A stretch of 64,000 nt of DNA from JAGOBP01 sp046328575 (GCA_046328575.1 JAXLWI010000001.1:62001-126000), one strand, 5' to 3'; counted from the first letter of the stretch, positions 36,804 through 44,736 are shown. Program-made: numbers and translations. The notes: generated from the letters alone by a model not told the origin.

Positions 36804-37922
36804 ATGACCGCCCGATCGAAAGTTGCCGTTTTGCGTACTCAGCCCGCCACTGTCTTGCAAGACTACGGCCGTCTATTTGACCTGGCCGGAGGCGCACAAG
36901 CGTTACAGCCCAGCCTAACGACCATCCTCAAAGACAACATCTCGTGGCACTTTCCAATGCCGGCCGCAAATACCACGCCGTGGCAATTGGAAGGGACAAT
37001 CATGGCGCTGCGGCAGGCGGGCTTCAACGATCTGGTCTGCGTGCAAAATCAGACGGTGTTGACCAACGCCTTCAAGGGCGAAGACCTCAACGGCTACGTA
37101 CCGATCTTCAAGCACTACAACATCCCGGCCCTGTACAACTTTCGCACGAATGAGATGCAGTGGATTCACTATCGACCACAAGCCAAGATGCTGGCGCTCG
37201 ATCACATCTATCCCGAAGGCATTCGCATCCCCGATTATTTCATCGGCAAGAACATCGTGCATCTGCCCACGGTGAAGACGCACATGTATACCACTACCAC
37301 CGGCGCGATGAAAAATGCCTTTGGCGGATTACTCAGCCATTATCGCCATTACACGCACACCTGGATTCACGATACGCTGGTGGATCTCCTGGCGATTCAG
37401 AAGGAAATTCACCCCGGCCTGTTCGCCGTGATGGATGGCACCACCGCCGGTAACGGCGCCGGACCGCGCTTGATGATCCCCGAAGTGAAGAACGTGATTC
37501 TCGCCTCGGCCGATCAGGTGGCGATCGATGCGGTGGCCGCCCGCCTGATGGGCTTCGATCCATTGTCCATTCGCTACATCCGCATTGCGCACGAGCGCGG
37601 CTTAGGCGTTGGCGACGTACGCGAGATCGAGTTGGTGGGCGATGATGTTGCCAATGAAAGTTGGAACTTCCAGATCGGCTACAACTCGCACAGTTTCCTG
37701 GCCTGGCTGTCGTGGTACGGCCCGACCAAGCGCTTGCAGAAGTTGATCTTCAGGACGCCCTTCGTCGTAGTGCCGACTTTCGTTTCGGAGATGGAGCAGG
37801 ACTACTTTTACTGGCCGCTCAAATATCGGCACGTCTATGCCAAGTGGCGACAAGAAACCACCTGGGGGCGCTTGTTCCAAACCTATCAGCATCAAGGACA
37901 CCTACAACCGACTCCAAATTGA
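36804..37922 (+). CDS. DUF362-domain protein
   Basis: A 372-residue protein of the DUF362 family, related in part to iron-sulphur-linked proteins of unknown function. Conserved blocks: ILKDNISWHFPMPAANTTPW, VHLPTVKTHMYTTTTGAMKN, FGGLLSHYRHYTH, FAVMDGTTAGNGAGPRLM and ADQVAIDAVAARLMGFDP. There are no ferredoxin-type Cys clusters, unlike many longer DUF362 proteins. The family seems enzymatic, but no reaction can be stated. It is flanked by its own promoter-like -10 and terminator, so it is a single-gene unit. Confidence 0.85.
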   Translation: MTARSKVAVLRTQPATVLQDYGRLFDLAGGAQALQPSLTTILKDNISWHFPMPAANTTPWQLEGTIMALRQAGFNDLVCVQNQTVLTNAFKGEDLNGYVPIFKHYNIPALYNFRTNEMQWIHYRPQAKMLALDHIYPEGIRIPDYFIGKNIVHLPTVKTHMYTTTTGAMKNAFGGLLSHYRHYTHTWIHDTLVDLLAIQKEIHPGLFAVMDGTTAGNGAGPRLMIPEVKNVILASADQVAIDAVAARLMGFDPLSIRYIRIAHERGLGVGDVREIELVGDDVANESWNFQIGYNSHSFLAWLSWYGPTKRLQKLIFRTPFVVVPTFVSEMEQDYFYWPLKYRHVYAKWRQETTWGRLFQTYQHQGHLQPTPN

Positions 37923-37960
37923 TGCGCCTGTGAGCCGAATTTAAGCAGATCTCAACGGAG

Positions 37961-37994
37961 ACTGGCCGGAGCGATGCTCCGGCCAGTGCGTTTC
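37961..37994 (+). terminator. Terminator after DUF362 gene
   Basis: Perfect 12-bp stem ACTGGCCGGAGC/GCTCCGGCCAGT with a GAT loop, followed by GCGTTTCTG. The tail is short, so strength is moderate. Confidence 0.75.
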
Positions 37995-38101
37995 TGTGCC
38001 AAACGTTTACGCTCGCGTTTACGCTCCTGTTACGACCGCCGGGTAAGATACAGACAAGATAAACACAGACAGCCCCTCGGGCTATTACAGGAGAATACAC
38101 C

Positions 38102-38656
38102 ATGGCATGGGTTATCGATTCAGCACATACGGAAGTTAACTTCACGGTTCGTCACATGATGATCAGCAACGTGCGCGGTCAGTTCCAGAAGTTGAGCGGC
38201 AGCGTCGAGTTCGACGAGGCCAATCCAGCCGCCACCAAGGTCGATGTTCAAATCGAAGCGGCCAGCGTCAACACCAAAGATGAGAAGCGCGACGGCCACC
38301 TGAAGTCGCCGGACTTCTTCGCCGCCGATCAGTATCCGTACCTGACGTTCAAGAGCAAGCGCGTCGAGGTGAAGGACGCCAGTCACGCTCATCTCATCGG
38401 CGATCTGATCATCCGCGACGTGACCAAGGAAGTAACGCTGGACGTGGAATACAATGGTTCCGCCAAGAGCCCGTGGGGGACGACCAACGCCGGGTTCAGT
38501 GCCAAGACCAGCATCAATCGCAAGGATTGGGGTCTCAACTGGAACGTGGCGTTGGAAACGGGCGGCATTCTGGTGGGGGACCAGATCAACATCGCCATCG
38601 AGTTGGAAATTGTGAAGCAGCCGGACACCGTGCCAGCCGCCGCAGCGGCAGCCTAA
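38102..38656 (+). CDS. YceI-family lipid-binding protein
   Basis: A 184-residue YceI-like beta-barrel protein. Typical blocks are WVIDSAHTEVNFTVRHMM, VDVQIEAASVNTKDEKRD, HLKSPDFFAADQYPYLTFKS, LIIRDVTKEVTLDVEYNG and GFSAKTSINRKDWGLNWN. There is no signal peptide, so it would be cytoplasmic. A CAGGAG site precedes the ATG by nine bases. The family binds isoprenoid-type lipids. Function here is not more specific. A strong terminator follows. Confidence 0.92.
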   Translation: MAWVIDSAHTEVNFTVRHMMISNVRGQFQKLSGSVEFDEANPAATKVDVQIEAASVNTKDEKRDGHLKSPDFFAADQYPYLTFKSKRVEVKDASHAHLIGDLIIRDVTKEVTLDVEYNGSAKSPWGTTNAGFSAKTSINRKDWGLNWNVALETGGILVGDQINIAIELEIVKQPDTVPAAAAAA

Positions 38657-38719
38657 GGGACAAGATTGGTTTAGAAGCCTTATCGGTTAGACGCAAGATC
38701 GGTTAGAAACAACTGAAGA

Positions 38720-38766
38720 AGGACGAGAGCCAGAGGCCGCGCGCCTTCCACTCTCGTCCTTTTTGT
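38720..38766 (+). terminator. Terminator after yceI-like gene
   Basis: AGGACGAGAG/CTCTCGTCCT, 10-bp stem with a 21-base loop, followed by TTTTTG. Confidence 0.8.
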
Positions 38767-38872
38767 TCGTTTGGACATGATACACTTAAGATATTGTGTA
38801 ATACACGGTGCGTGACGCAAGCTGATGTCAGCCACAGATTGCGCCCCACGACTAGACCAGGCAGAATAGACT

Positions 38873-39208
38873 ATGGCAGTAACAGGGGCTTCTCAAACAA
38901 TTCGCGCTGCGCTGCTCAGCTGGCCGCAGGTCGAGGCGCACCCGCATCGCTTTGGCGGGACAGAGTATCGTATCGGACGGCGCGAGTTGGGCCACATTCA
39001 CGGCGATTCACTCGTGGATATTCCATTCCCGAAAAAACTTCGCGATGAAATAGTCGCCGCCGGCAAGGCCAAGCCGCATCACATTTTGCCGGACACCGGT
39101 TGGATCAGTTTTTACCTGCGTCAACCGACCGATGTAGATCGTGCGATCGAATTGTTCCGATTGTCGTACGAGATCGCCGCAAAACAAAAAGGTCTCAAGG
39201 GGGAGTGA
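38873..39208 (+). CDS. Luciferase-family (DUF5519-like) small protein
   Basis: A 111-residue protein resembling the luciferase-domain (DUF5519) family: WPQVEAHPHRFGGTEYRIGR, ELGHIHGD, DIPFPKKLRDEIV, HHILPDTGWISFYLRQ and ELFRLSYEIAAKQK. Many bacterial members are annotated only by this domain. It is followed two bases later by a VOC dioxygenase-like gene, so it is probably in the same operon. Activity is unknown. Confidence 0.75.
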   Translation: MAVTGASQTIRAALLSWPQVEAHPHRFGGTEYRIGRRELGHIHGDSLVDIPFPKKLRDEIVAAGKAKPHHILPDTGWISFYLRQPTDVDRAIELFRLSYEIAAKQKGLKGE

Positions 39209-39210
39209 CC

Positions 39211-40290
39211 ATGACGATTCTGGGATTACATCACATCACGCTCGTCAGTTCCAACGCGCAGCGCACCGTCGATTTCTACACACAGGTGCTGGGCCTGCGC
39301 CTCGTCAAGCAGACTGTCAACTTCGACGATCCCGGCTCATATCATCTCTACTTTGGCGACGAACTCGGTCGCCCCGGCACCGCCGTCACGTTCTTCGAGT
39401 GGCCGCACGCCGTGAAAGGTTATCCCGGTATCGGTGGAACGCATCACCTCGCTCTGCAAGTGGCCGATCGAAACGGCCTGCTCAAGTGGAAGCGCCGCCT
39501 GATCGATCTTGGCCTCAAAGTCGATGGGCCGCTCGATCGTCATTACTTCACCTCGATCTACTTCCGTGATCCCGATGGTGTGATTCTCGAAATTGCGACC
39601 GTTGGACCCGGCTGGGCGATCGACGAAGAACCCGATCGGATCGGCACTGAATTTCGCGCCCCGCCCGCCGATATGATCGTGCGTAACCGCGACGAAGCCC
39701 GCATCGCCGCCGAGATGTGGCCCGAACCCGTGCCCGTTATCACGTCCGACATGGCGCTGAATCGCGGCCTGCATCACATCACGGCGATTGGCACGGACAT
39801 CCAGCGCACCCACGCCTTCTTCGGTGAATTACTCGGCCTGCGGCGCGTGAAAATGACCAACAACTTCGATGATCCCGATTCGGCGCACTGGTATTGGGGC
39901 TCCGGTGACGGGCGTCCCGGCACGCTGATCACCTACTTCGAACGCCAGCCGACGCGTGAACGCCGCGCCCGTATCGGCGCCGGACAGACGCATCACTTTG
40001 CCCTGGCTGTGTCCGATGAAGACACCCAGCTCGCCTGGCGTGAGAAATTGCTCAGCGCGGGCTTGCGCGTTTCGCCCGTTATGGACCGCGTCTATTTCAA
40101 ATCGATCTATACGAACGATCCCGACGGCCACATCGTCGAACTGGCGACCGTTGGACCGGGCTTCGCCGTCGATGAGCCGATCGCGGAGTTAGGCACGCAC
40201 TTGAAGTTGCCGCCGTGGCTGGAATCGATGCGGAGCGATATTGAAAGTGTGCTGAAACCACTTGAATTACCGGCGAAATTGGCCGTTTAA
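39211..40290 (+). CDS. Ring-cleaving-dioxygenase-like VOC protein (two domains)
   Basis: A 359-residue protein with two VOC units, like MhqA/MhqO and extradiol dioxygenase-related proteins. Metal ligands are repeated: His in GLHHITLVS, His in THHLALQV, Glu in ILEIATVGPGW; and again His in LHHITAIG, His in THHFALAV and Glu in IVELATVGPGF. ATG 39211 has GGGGAG seven bases upstream. An ORF from 39100 in the same frame would overlap the upstream gene and is rejected. It may cleave hydroquinone- or catechol-type compounds. It is followed by a flavin reductase gene, a common pairing for aromatic stress. Confidence 0.88.
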   Translation: MTILGLHHITLVSSNAQRTVDFYTQVLGLRLVKQTVNFDDPGSYHLYFGDELGRPGTAVTFFEWPHAVKGYPGIGGTHHLALQVADRNGLLKWKRRLIDLGLKVDGPLDRHYFTSIYFRDPDGVILEIATVGPGWAIDEEPDRIGTEFRAPPADMIVRNRDEARIAAEMWPEPVPVITSDMALNRGLHHITAIGTDIQRTHAFFGELLGLRRVKMTNNFDDPDSAHWYWGSGDGRPGTLITYFERQPTRERRARIGAGQTHHFALAVSDEDTQLAWREKLLSAGLRVSPVMDRVYFKSIYTNDPDGHIVELATVGPGFAVDEPIAELGTHLKLPPWLESMRSDIESVLKPLELPAKLAV

Positions 40291-40321
40291 CCTGATTGAT
40301 TCCGGAGACAAGCAAGCGATC

Positions 40322-40948
40322 ATGAGTGAAGTTTTGACGCCAACTATGCAGACCATCGTGCCGAGCGATCTCGATCCGCGGGATGCCTATCGATTGTTGA
40401 TCAGCGCGGTCGTCCCGCGCCCAATCGGCTGGGCGTCCACCATCGGGGCTGATGGTTCGCTGAACATCGCGCCGTTCTCGTTTTTCAACGCCGTCAGCAA
40501 TATGCCGCTGACGGTGATGATCTCAGTCGGCCAACGGCGCGGTCAACCCAAAGATACGCTGCGCAATGCGCGCGAAACCGGCGAGTTTGTGATCAATATC
40601 GTCGACGAAGATTTGGCCGCCGCGATGAACACCACTTCGGGCGAGTGGGCGTATGACGTGAACGAGTTCGATCGGGCTGGACTGGCAACAGCGCCGTCAC
40701 TGGATGTGAAGCCGCCGCGCGTGGCCGCCGCACCGATCGCGCTGGAGTGCAAGGTCACGCAGATCGTGCCTGTGCAGGACACAACCTACACTTTGATTTT
40801 GGGGCGCGTGCTGCGCTTCCACATCCGATCGGGGTTGCTGCGCCCCAACGGCCAGATCGATGCGACGCTGCTTAAACCCGTAGCGCGCCTCAGCGGCGAT
40901 GAGTACGCGACGTTGGGTCGCGTGTTCGAGATGCAGCGACCACAGTAA
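40322..40948 (+). CDS. Flavin-reductase-family protein
   Basis: A 208-residue FMN-binding split-barrel protein of the flavin reductase family. Blocks: RLLISAVVPRPIGWASTIGADGS, NIAPFSFFNAVSNMPLTVM, KDTLRNARETGEFVINIV, AMNTTSGEWAYDVNEFDRAGL and a TYTLILGRVLRFHI segment. The first ATG at 40262 lies in the end of the VOC gene and is not preferred. ATG 40322 has GGAG about 13 bases upstream. Probably supplies reduced flavin or modifies a quinone-like substrate together with the VOC protein. Confidence 0.88.
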   Translation: MSEVLTPTMQTIVPSDLDPRDAYRLLISAVVPRPIGWASTIGADGSLNIAPFSFFNAVSNMPLTVMISVGQRRGQPKDTLRNARETGEFVINIVDEDLAAAMNTTSGEWAYDVNEFDRAGLATAPSLDVKPPRVAAAPIALECKVTQIVPVQDTTYTLILGRVLRFHIRSGLLRPNGQIDATLLKPVARLSGDEYATLGRVFEMQRPQ

Positions 40949-40975
40949 TCGCCCGCCTTCGCCGCCGAGTTTTGC

Positions 40976-40981
40976 TATAAT
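40976..40981 (+). promoter_or_regulatory. -10 box before phoR-like gene
   Basis: TATAAT 27 bases before the phoR-like start. No clear -35. Confidence 0.45.
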
Positions 40982-41008
40982 GCACGCCATTCTCTCCGAG
41001 CGAATACG

Positions 41009-42145
41009 ATGAACGGGCTGGACGTTGTTCTCATTTTAGTCGCGTTAGTGTGCGGTGTCGCGTGGTGGCGACAGCGGCGGCAGCACGCCGCGCTGCGCGC
41101 CCAACTCGACGACTACGCCGCGCAAGCTAGCGACCTGGCCGAGCAAGTGCGCCAATCTCAGGCCCGCGCCGCCGCCCTGACGCAAGGTCCCCCTCACCCG
41201 CTGCTCGTCACCGATGCGGCCAGCGCCATTCAACTTGCCAATGCGCGCGCCCGTGAAGTTTTAGGCGCTAACTTGATCGGCCAGACCGTTATCGAAGCAA
41301 CGCGCTCACACGAGATCGATGCGGTGCTGCAAGCGGCGTTGAGTCAAAATCAGATTACTGAGCGGCCCGTGACGTGGAATATTCGACCCTATTTCGTGCG
41401 CGTCGTACCGATCGAAAACGGCGGCGCGGTCGTGGTGTTGGAAGATCAAACGGAGTTGCAGCGGCTGGAACGAGTGCGGCGTGACTTCGTGGCTAATGTC
41501 TCGCACGAGTTGCGAACGCCGCTGGCGTCTATCCGTTTGTTGATCGAAACGCTGTTGGCCGGTGCCAAGGATGATGCTGAAGTCTCAGTGCGCATGTTGA
41601 ATCAAGTGATCAGCGAGGTCGAAGCACTGACGCAGTTGGCCCAAGAACTGCTCGACTTGTCGATGATCGAGTCCGGCCAAATGCCGATGAAGATGGCGCT
41701 CGTCGACATTCAGGCTGTCATCGACGAGCAAGTTCAGCACTTTGAGCCGCAAGCGCAGTCAAAACAGATCACGCTCAACAACACCGCGCCGATCGGCTTG
41801 CGCGCCGAGATCGATCGGAAGTTGATCGGGCGCGTGCTGGGCAACCTCATCCACAACGCGCTCAAGTTCACGCCCCCAAACGGGCAGATCACCCTCAGCG
41901 CGGAAACTAGCGCAGAGAAGATCACCGTCAGCGTGCGCGATACTGGCGCAGGCATTCCGCCCGAAGATTTGCCCCGCATTTTCGAACGGTTTTACAAAGT
42001 CGATCAGGCGCGCGGCAAGAGTGGCACCGGTCTGGGCTTAGCCATTGCGCGGCATGTAGTGGAAGCGCACGGCGGCAAAATCTGGGCGGAGAGCAAACCC
42101 GGCAAAGGGGCGACGTTTTACTTCACCGTGCCCAAGGCCAAATAG
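41009..42145 (+). CDS. phoR: PhoR-like sensor histidine kinase
   Basis: A 378-residue membrane-anchored kinase. One short N-terminal membrane helix (residues 5-19), a coiled coil (20-57), a PAS domain (about 60-155; LVTDAASAIQLANARA), HisKA with His in VANVSHELRTPLASI (about 168), and HATPase_c with NLIHNALKFTPPNGQ, DTGAGIPPEDLPRIF, FERFYKVD and GTGLGLAI. The absence of a periplasmic sensor domain matches the PhoR group, which senses through Pst/PhoU. It is convergent with the phoB-like gene rather than in one operon. Neighbourhood with pst supports the assignment. Confidence 0.82.
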   Translation: MNGLDVVLILVALVCGVAWWRQRRQHAALRAQLDDYAAQASDLAEQVRQSQARAAALTQGPPHPLLVTDAASAIQLANARAREVLGANLIGQTVIEATRSHEIDAVLQAALSQNQITERPVTWNIRPYFVRVVPIENGGAVVVLEDQTELQRLERVRRDFVANVSHELRTPLASIRLLIETLLAGAKDDAEVSVRMLNQVISEVEALTQLAQELLDLSMIESGQMPMKMALVDIQAVIDEQVQHFEPQAQSKQITLNNTAPIGLRAEIDRKLIGRVLGNLIHNALKFTPPNGQITLSAETSAEKITVSVRDTGAGIPPEDLPRIFERFYKVDQARGKSGTGLGLAIARHVVEAHGGKIWAESKPGKGATFYFTVPKAK

Positions 42146-42149
42146 GTCG

Positions 42150-42221
42150 ATGACAAATGATCAATTAAAAATGACCACTGACAAAGGGAACGGTTTGTCA
42201 GTGGTCATTGTTCATTTGTCA
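42150..42221. terminator. Nested inverted repeat between convergent phoR and phoB
   Basis: Outer arms TGACAAATGA/TCATTTGTCA (42150-42159, 42212-42221) enclose a perfect 16-bp stem AATGACCACTGACAAA/TTTGTCAGTGGTCATT (42170-42185, 42194-42209). It is probably a bidirectional terminator. The TGACAAATGA unit looks like a dispersed repeat. Confidence 0.8.
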
Positions 42222-42232
42222 TTCGCAAGTTT

Positions 42233-42910
42233 TCATTCAAACCGGTAGCCCACGCCGCGCACTGTGACGATGCGCTTGGGATCGGCGGCATCGTCTTCGA
42301 TCTTTTCGCGCAGCCAGCGGATGTGGACATCGACGGTGCGGGTGTCGCCGGGGAAGTCGTAGCCCCACACGTCTTGCAACAACCGATCGCGACTGAGAGC
42401 CGTCCCCGCGTTTCTGATCAACGCCGCGAGGAGATCAAACTCCTTGTGGCTCAAGCGGAGTTCTTCTTCCCCCCGATAGGCTTTCCGCCCGATCAAGTCC
42501 AGCGCCAGATCACCAGCCTCCAGTTTGGCATTGACTTCGGGCGTGGCACGCCGCAGCACGGCGCGCACGCGCGCGAGGAATTCGCCCAGACTAAACGGCT
42601 TTACGATGTAGTCGTCTGCGCCAGTTTCCAACCCCATGATGCGATCGATCTCGGCGCTACGGGCGGTCAACAGTATGATCGGGGTGCGCTGTTCTTTGCG
42701 CAGAATACGACAAATCGATAGCCCGTCCAGCGTGGGCAGCATCACGTCGAGCACGATCAGATCGAACTTCTGCTCGCGCGCGATCTCCAAAGCCTCGCCG
42801 CCGTCGCCCGAGGTCGCCACTTCGTACCCCTCGCGCTTGAGGTTGTACATCAGCGTTTCGCGCAGGGTCGTTTCATCTTCGACTACCAGCAGTCTTTGCT
42901 TGTCACTCAT
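42233..42910 (-). CDS. phoB: PhoB/OmpR-family response regulator
   Basis: A 225-residue regulator: receiver domain with EDE (acidic pocket, residues 11-13), phospho-acceptor Asp55 in LIVLDVML, T/A in LLTARSAEID and Lys in DDYIVKPFSL; winged helix C-terminal domain with LSHKEFDLLAALIRNAG, RDRLLQDVWGYDFPGDTRTVDVHI and GVGYRFE. The ATG at 42908-42910 is preferred over the one three bases earlier. Its direction is opposite to phoR and 70 bases from the putative Pho box at 42986. Confidence 0.88.
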   Translation of the reverse strand: MSDKQRLLVVEDETTLRETLMYNLKREGYEVATSGDGGEALEIAREQKFDLIVLDVMLPTLDGLSICRILRKEQRTPIILLTARSAEIDRIMGLETGADDYIVKPFSLGEFLARVRAVLRRATPEVNAKLEAGDLALDLIGRKAYRGEEELRLSHKEFDLLAALIRNAGTALSRDRLLQDVWGYDFPGDTRTVDVHIRWLREKIEDDAADPKRIVTVRGVGYRFE

Positions 42911-42985
42911 CACTCGTCACTCGCCACTTGTCACGCATTACGCTGAGTATAGTCCATCTGCCCACTGTCCCGCAAGGCCGCGTAT

Positions 42986-43039
42986 GTTAAACATCTTTAA
43001 CCTGCACTTGAAGTGGCCTTCATGCGCCGCCGTTATACT
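42986..43039 (+). promoter_or_regulatory. Putative Pho box and -10 box, small-gene pair promoter
   Basis: Four 7-base units GTTAAAC (42986), CTTTAAC (42995), CTTGAAG (43007) and CTTCATG (43018), roughly 11 bases apart, then exactly nine bases later TATACT (43034-43039). The layout is the same as before pstS (45331-45384). PhoB-type activators bind such direct repeats in place of a -35. It faces the small-gene pair at 43070. Confidence 0.65.
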
Positions 43040-43069
43040 TCAAGCAATCAAACAGAAAGGAGAGCGAAA

Positions 43070-43240
43070 ATGGCCCAAGAATTGGAACTGAAACTGCGGA
43101 CGCTCCGGGCCGAACTCACGCAATTGGTGCGTGAAGGTTTGGATGAGGATGGAACCGTGCTGCGGCGGATGCTGGCCGAACTGGAGCGGTTGGAAAATCA
43201 ACGCTGGTCGCTGCGGGCTGACACCCGCCCGATCGGATAA
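43070..43240 (+). CDS. Small coiled-coil-like hypothetical protein, Pho-box promoter
   Basis: A 56-residue protein: MAQELELKLRTLRAELTQLV, a mostly alpha-helical heptad-like segment (residues 3-48), ending RADTRPIG. The AAAGGAG site is four to ten bases before the ATG. No signal peptide, no catalytic motif and no recognised family. It is first in a unit behind the Pho-box-like promoter, and the next gene starts 11 bases downstream. A regulatory or adaptor role in phosphate stress is inferred only from context. Confidence 0.65.
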   Translation: MAQELELKLRTLRAELTQLVREGLDEDGTVLRRMLAELERLENQRWSLRADTRPIG

Positions 43241-43251
43241 CGGGGGAACCC

Positions 43252-43563
43252 ATGTTGAACTGGCAGTCCGAACACTCTGGCGAAGATCGGTGGTCGATTT
43301 TGAATAGCACGCGCGGTATGCAGGATGATCCCGCTCTGGCACGCTATCACACGCTGTTAGCAGCGTTGGATGCGGGCTGGCGTGTCGAGCCGCCCATCTA
43401 TGTGCGTGCCGACTGGAGTTTGAAGTCGCGGCGCAAGGTCTTTCACTTTGTGCTGCGGCGCGACAGTTTGCGGATGACCACCCTGCTCAGCGTACCGGAA
43501 TGCGATGCGGTGCGACGGTTGATTAATGACAATGAGTGGGCGATAAGTTCCAACGACTCCTAA
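43252..43563 (+). CDS. Hypothetical protein, partner of the small helical gene
   Basis: A 103-residue protein (MLNWQSEHSGEDRWSILNST...). It has a conserved-looking Trp/Arg-rich centre (DAGWRVEPPIYVRADW, KSRRKVFHFVLRRDSL) and a mixed alpha/beta composition, no membrane segment and no known domain. It follows the 56-residue gene by 11 bases with a GGGGGAA site and is closed by a strong terminator, so the pair is one transcript. Function unknown. Confidence 0.65.
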   Translation: MLNWQSEHSGEDRWSILNSTRGMQDDPALARYHTLLAALDAGWRVEPPIYVRADWSLKSRRKVFHFVLRRDSLRMTTLLSVPECDAVRRLINDNEWAISSNDS

Positions 43564-43590
43564 TCAAGTGTGCGGCTCCTCTTTGGGGTG

Positions 43591-43630
43591 GCCCCGGCAT
43601 CCGATGGCGACGGATGTCGGGGCTTTTTGG
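43591..43630 (+). terminator. Terminator of the small-gene pair
   Basis: Stem GCCCCGGCATCCG/CGGATGTCGGGGC (13 bp, one G-T pair) with a 7-base loop and TTTTT. Confidence 0.9.
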
Positions 43631-43634
43631 TCGT

Positions 43635-43653
43635 TTTGACAAGAAATGTCAAA
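43635..43653. promoter_or_regulatory. Operator-like palindrome TTTGACA-5-TGTCAAA
   Basis: Perfect 7-5-7 inverted repeat about 58 bases before the next gene start. TAGAAT lies 19 bases downstream as a possible -10. The symmetry suggests a binding site for a dimeric regulator; none was identified. Confidence 0.45.
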
Positions 43654-43710
43654 TTTGGCAGGACGTTCCTTGCTAGAATGAGCCTACTTTACGCTGAAAG
43701 GATTTTAGAC

Positions 43711-44205
43711 ATGACCACTTACTATCCGCTCGCCGTTGGGAACACCTGGACGTACAAGATGAAAGACGGCAAGACTTTCACCAACACCGTCACCGGCGGC
43801 GATGGCGTCAACTTTACCATGCAGAACACCTCGCAGCCCGCGCCGCAGAATGTGCGCAAAAACGGCGATACTTATCTGACGGACAGTTACGAAGCCGGTA
43901 ACTGGCAGGTCTTGATGAAGGATTCGCTGCAAAAGGGCGACGCGTGGGACATCAAGTACAAGGCCAACGGCATCGACACGGTGCTGAAGATGACGGTGAA
44001 GGACGCCGGATTGACCAAAGAGGTGGAAGGTAAGACGTATCAGAACGTGGCGCTGCTGGAAGGCGATATGAAGATGTCGATGAACGGCAAGCCCGTGCCG
44101 ATGACGTATCTGGTGCAATACTATTATGCGGAAGGCATCGGTTTGATTTTGACCACCGCTTCGCATGGCGAGGCGATGGGGCTGGTGTCGTATCAGTTGA
44201 AGTAG
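43711..44205 (+). CDS. Hypothetical protein
   Basis: A 164-residue soluble protein starting MTTYYPLAVGNTWTYKMKDG, after an AAAGGA site. The pattern PLAVGNTWTYK plus later YYAEGIGLILTT resembles beta-rich domains of unknown function often seen in secreted or lipoproteins, but no signal peptide is present. An upstream in-frame ATG at 43570 would include the terminator and is rejected. An operator-like palindrome lies upstream. Confidence 0.65.
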   Translation: MTTYYPLAVGNTWTYKMKDGKTFTNTVTGGDGVNFTMQNTSQPAPQNVRKNGDTYLTDSYEAGNWQVLMKDSLQKGDAWDIKYKANGIDTVLKMTVKDAGLTKEVEGKTYQNVALLEGDMKMSMNGKPVPMTYLVQYYYAEGIGLILTTASHGEAMGLVSYQLK

Positions 44206-44213
44206 AACCTCGA

Positions 44214-44298
44214 CCCTCACCCCGGCCCTCTCCCAACGTCGGCAAAAGCATCCGACGCGCTTCGCGGGGAGAGGGTGACGCACAGCGTCGGGTGAGGG
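44214..44298. repeat. 85-bp palindromic repeat, copy A
   Basis: MITE-like element: CCCTCACCC...GGGTGAGGG outer arms and CCCTCTCCC...GGGAGAGGG inner arms. A second copy in opposite orientation lies at 46774-46859, about 90 percent identical by hand alignment. No coding capacity. Confidence 0.85.
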
Positions 44299-44317
44299 TT
44301 TACCCAACTCGCCGCGC

Positions 44318-44400
44318 TTAGATGTTTCCGCCCCGCGTCCGCGCGGGGCGGCCCGGCGACATCCGCACGGCTTTGGGCGAACACATCGGTTCGCCCCTAC
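44318..44400. repeat. GC-rich hairpins and a GTAGGGG-type repeat end
   Basis: CCGCCCCGCG/CGCGGGGCGG with a TCCG-type loop, then GGGCGAAC/GTTCGCCC ending in CCCCTAC (44375-44400). The latter belongs to the same family as 6121-6170 and 55041-55094. No gene is present in 44206-44789. Confidence 0.6.
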
Positions 44401-44448
44401 CCTTTATGCTCCCGCCCTGCGTCCTCATGAGGTGATTCGACCGCGACG

Positions 44449-44736
44449 CCATCTCCTAAATTCAAGGTCAAAACACCAACGTTTGGCCTTTTCGGCCTAA
44501 TTTAGCAGATGCCATCTCCTAAACTCGACCTCAGAGCACCATCGTTCGTGCTCTGAGCAGCATTAAACAAGGTTTCTTCTCCTAAATTCGACCTTCAAGC
44601 ACCATCGTTCGTGCTCCGAGCAGCATTAAACAAGGTTTCTCCTCCTAAATTCGAGGTCAAAGCAGCAACGTTTGAGCAAAAACCTCGAATTTTGAAGATG
44701 CTATCTCCTAAATTCAAGATCGAAGCGCCCACAAAA
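44449..44736. repeat. 63-bp tandem array of palindromic units
   Basis: Four full units of exactly 63 bases (44449, 44512, 44575, 44638) and a partial fifth (44701). Every unit starts with the pattern 'TCTCCTAAATTC' or a close variant. Each contains an inverted repeat whose arm sequence differs between units but remains complementary (for example CTCAGAGCAC/GTGCTCTGAG in unit 2, AAATTCGAGGT/ACCTCGAATTT in unit 4; unit 1 is palindromic over almost its whole length). The 63-base period would fit 21 codons, but all frames contain stops. Not CRISPR: no constant repeat/variable spacer pattern. Confidence 0.85.

Noticed and set aside
44449..44736. CRISPR array
   Set aside because: Units are contiguous 63-base repeats, each internally palindromic and divergent; there are no constant repeats with unique spacers and no cas genes.
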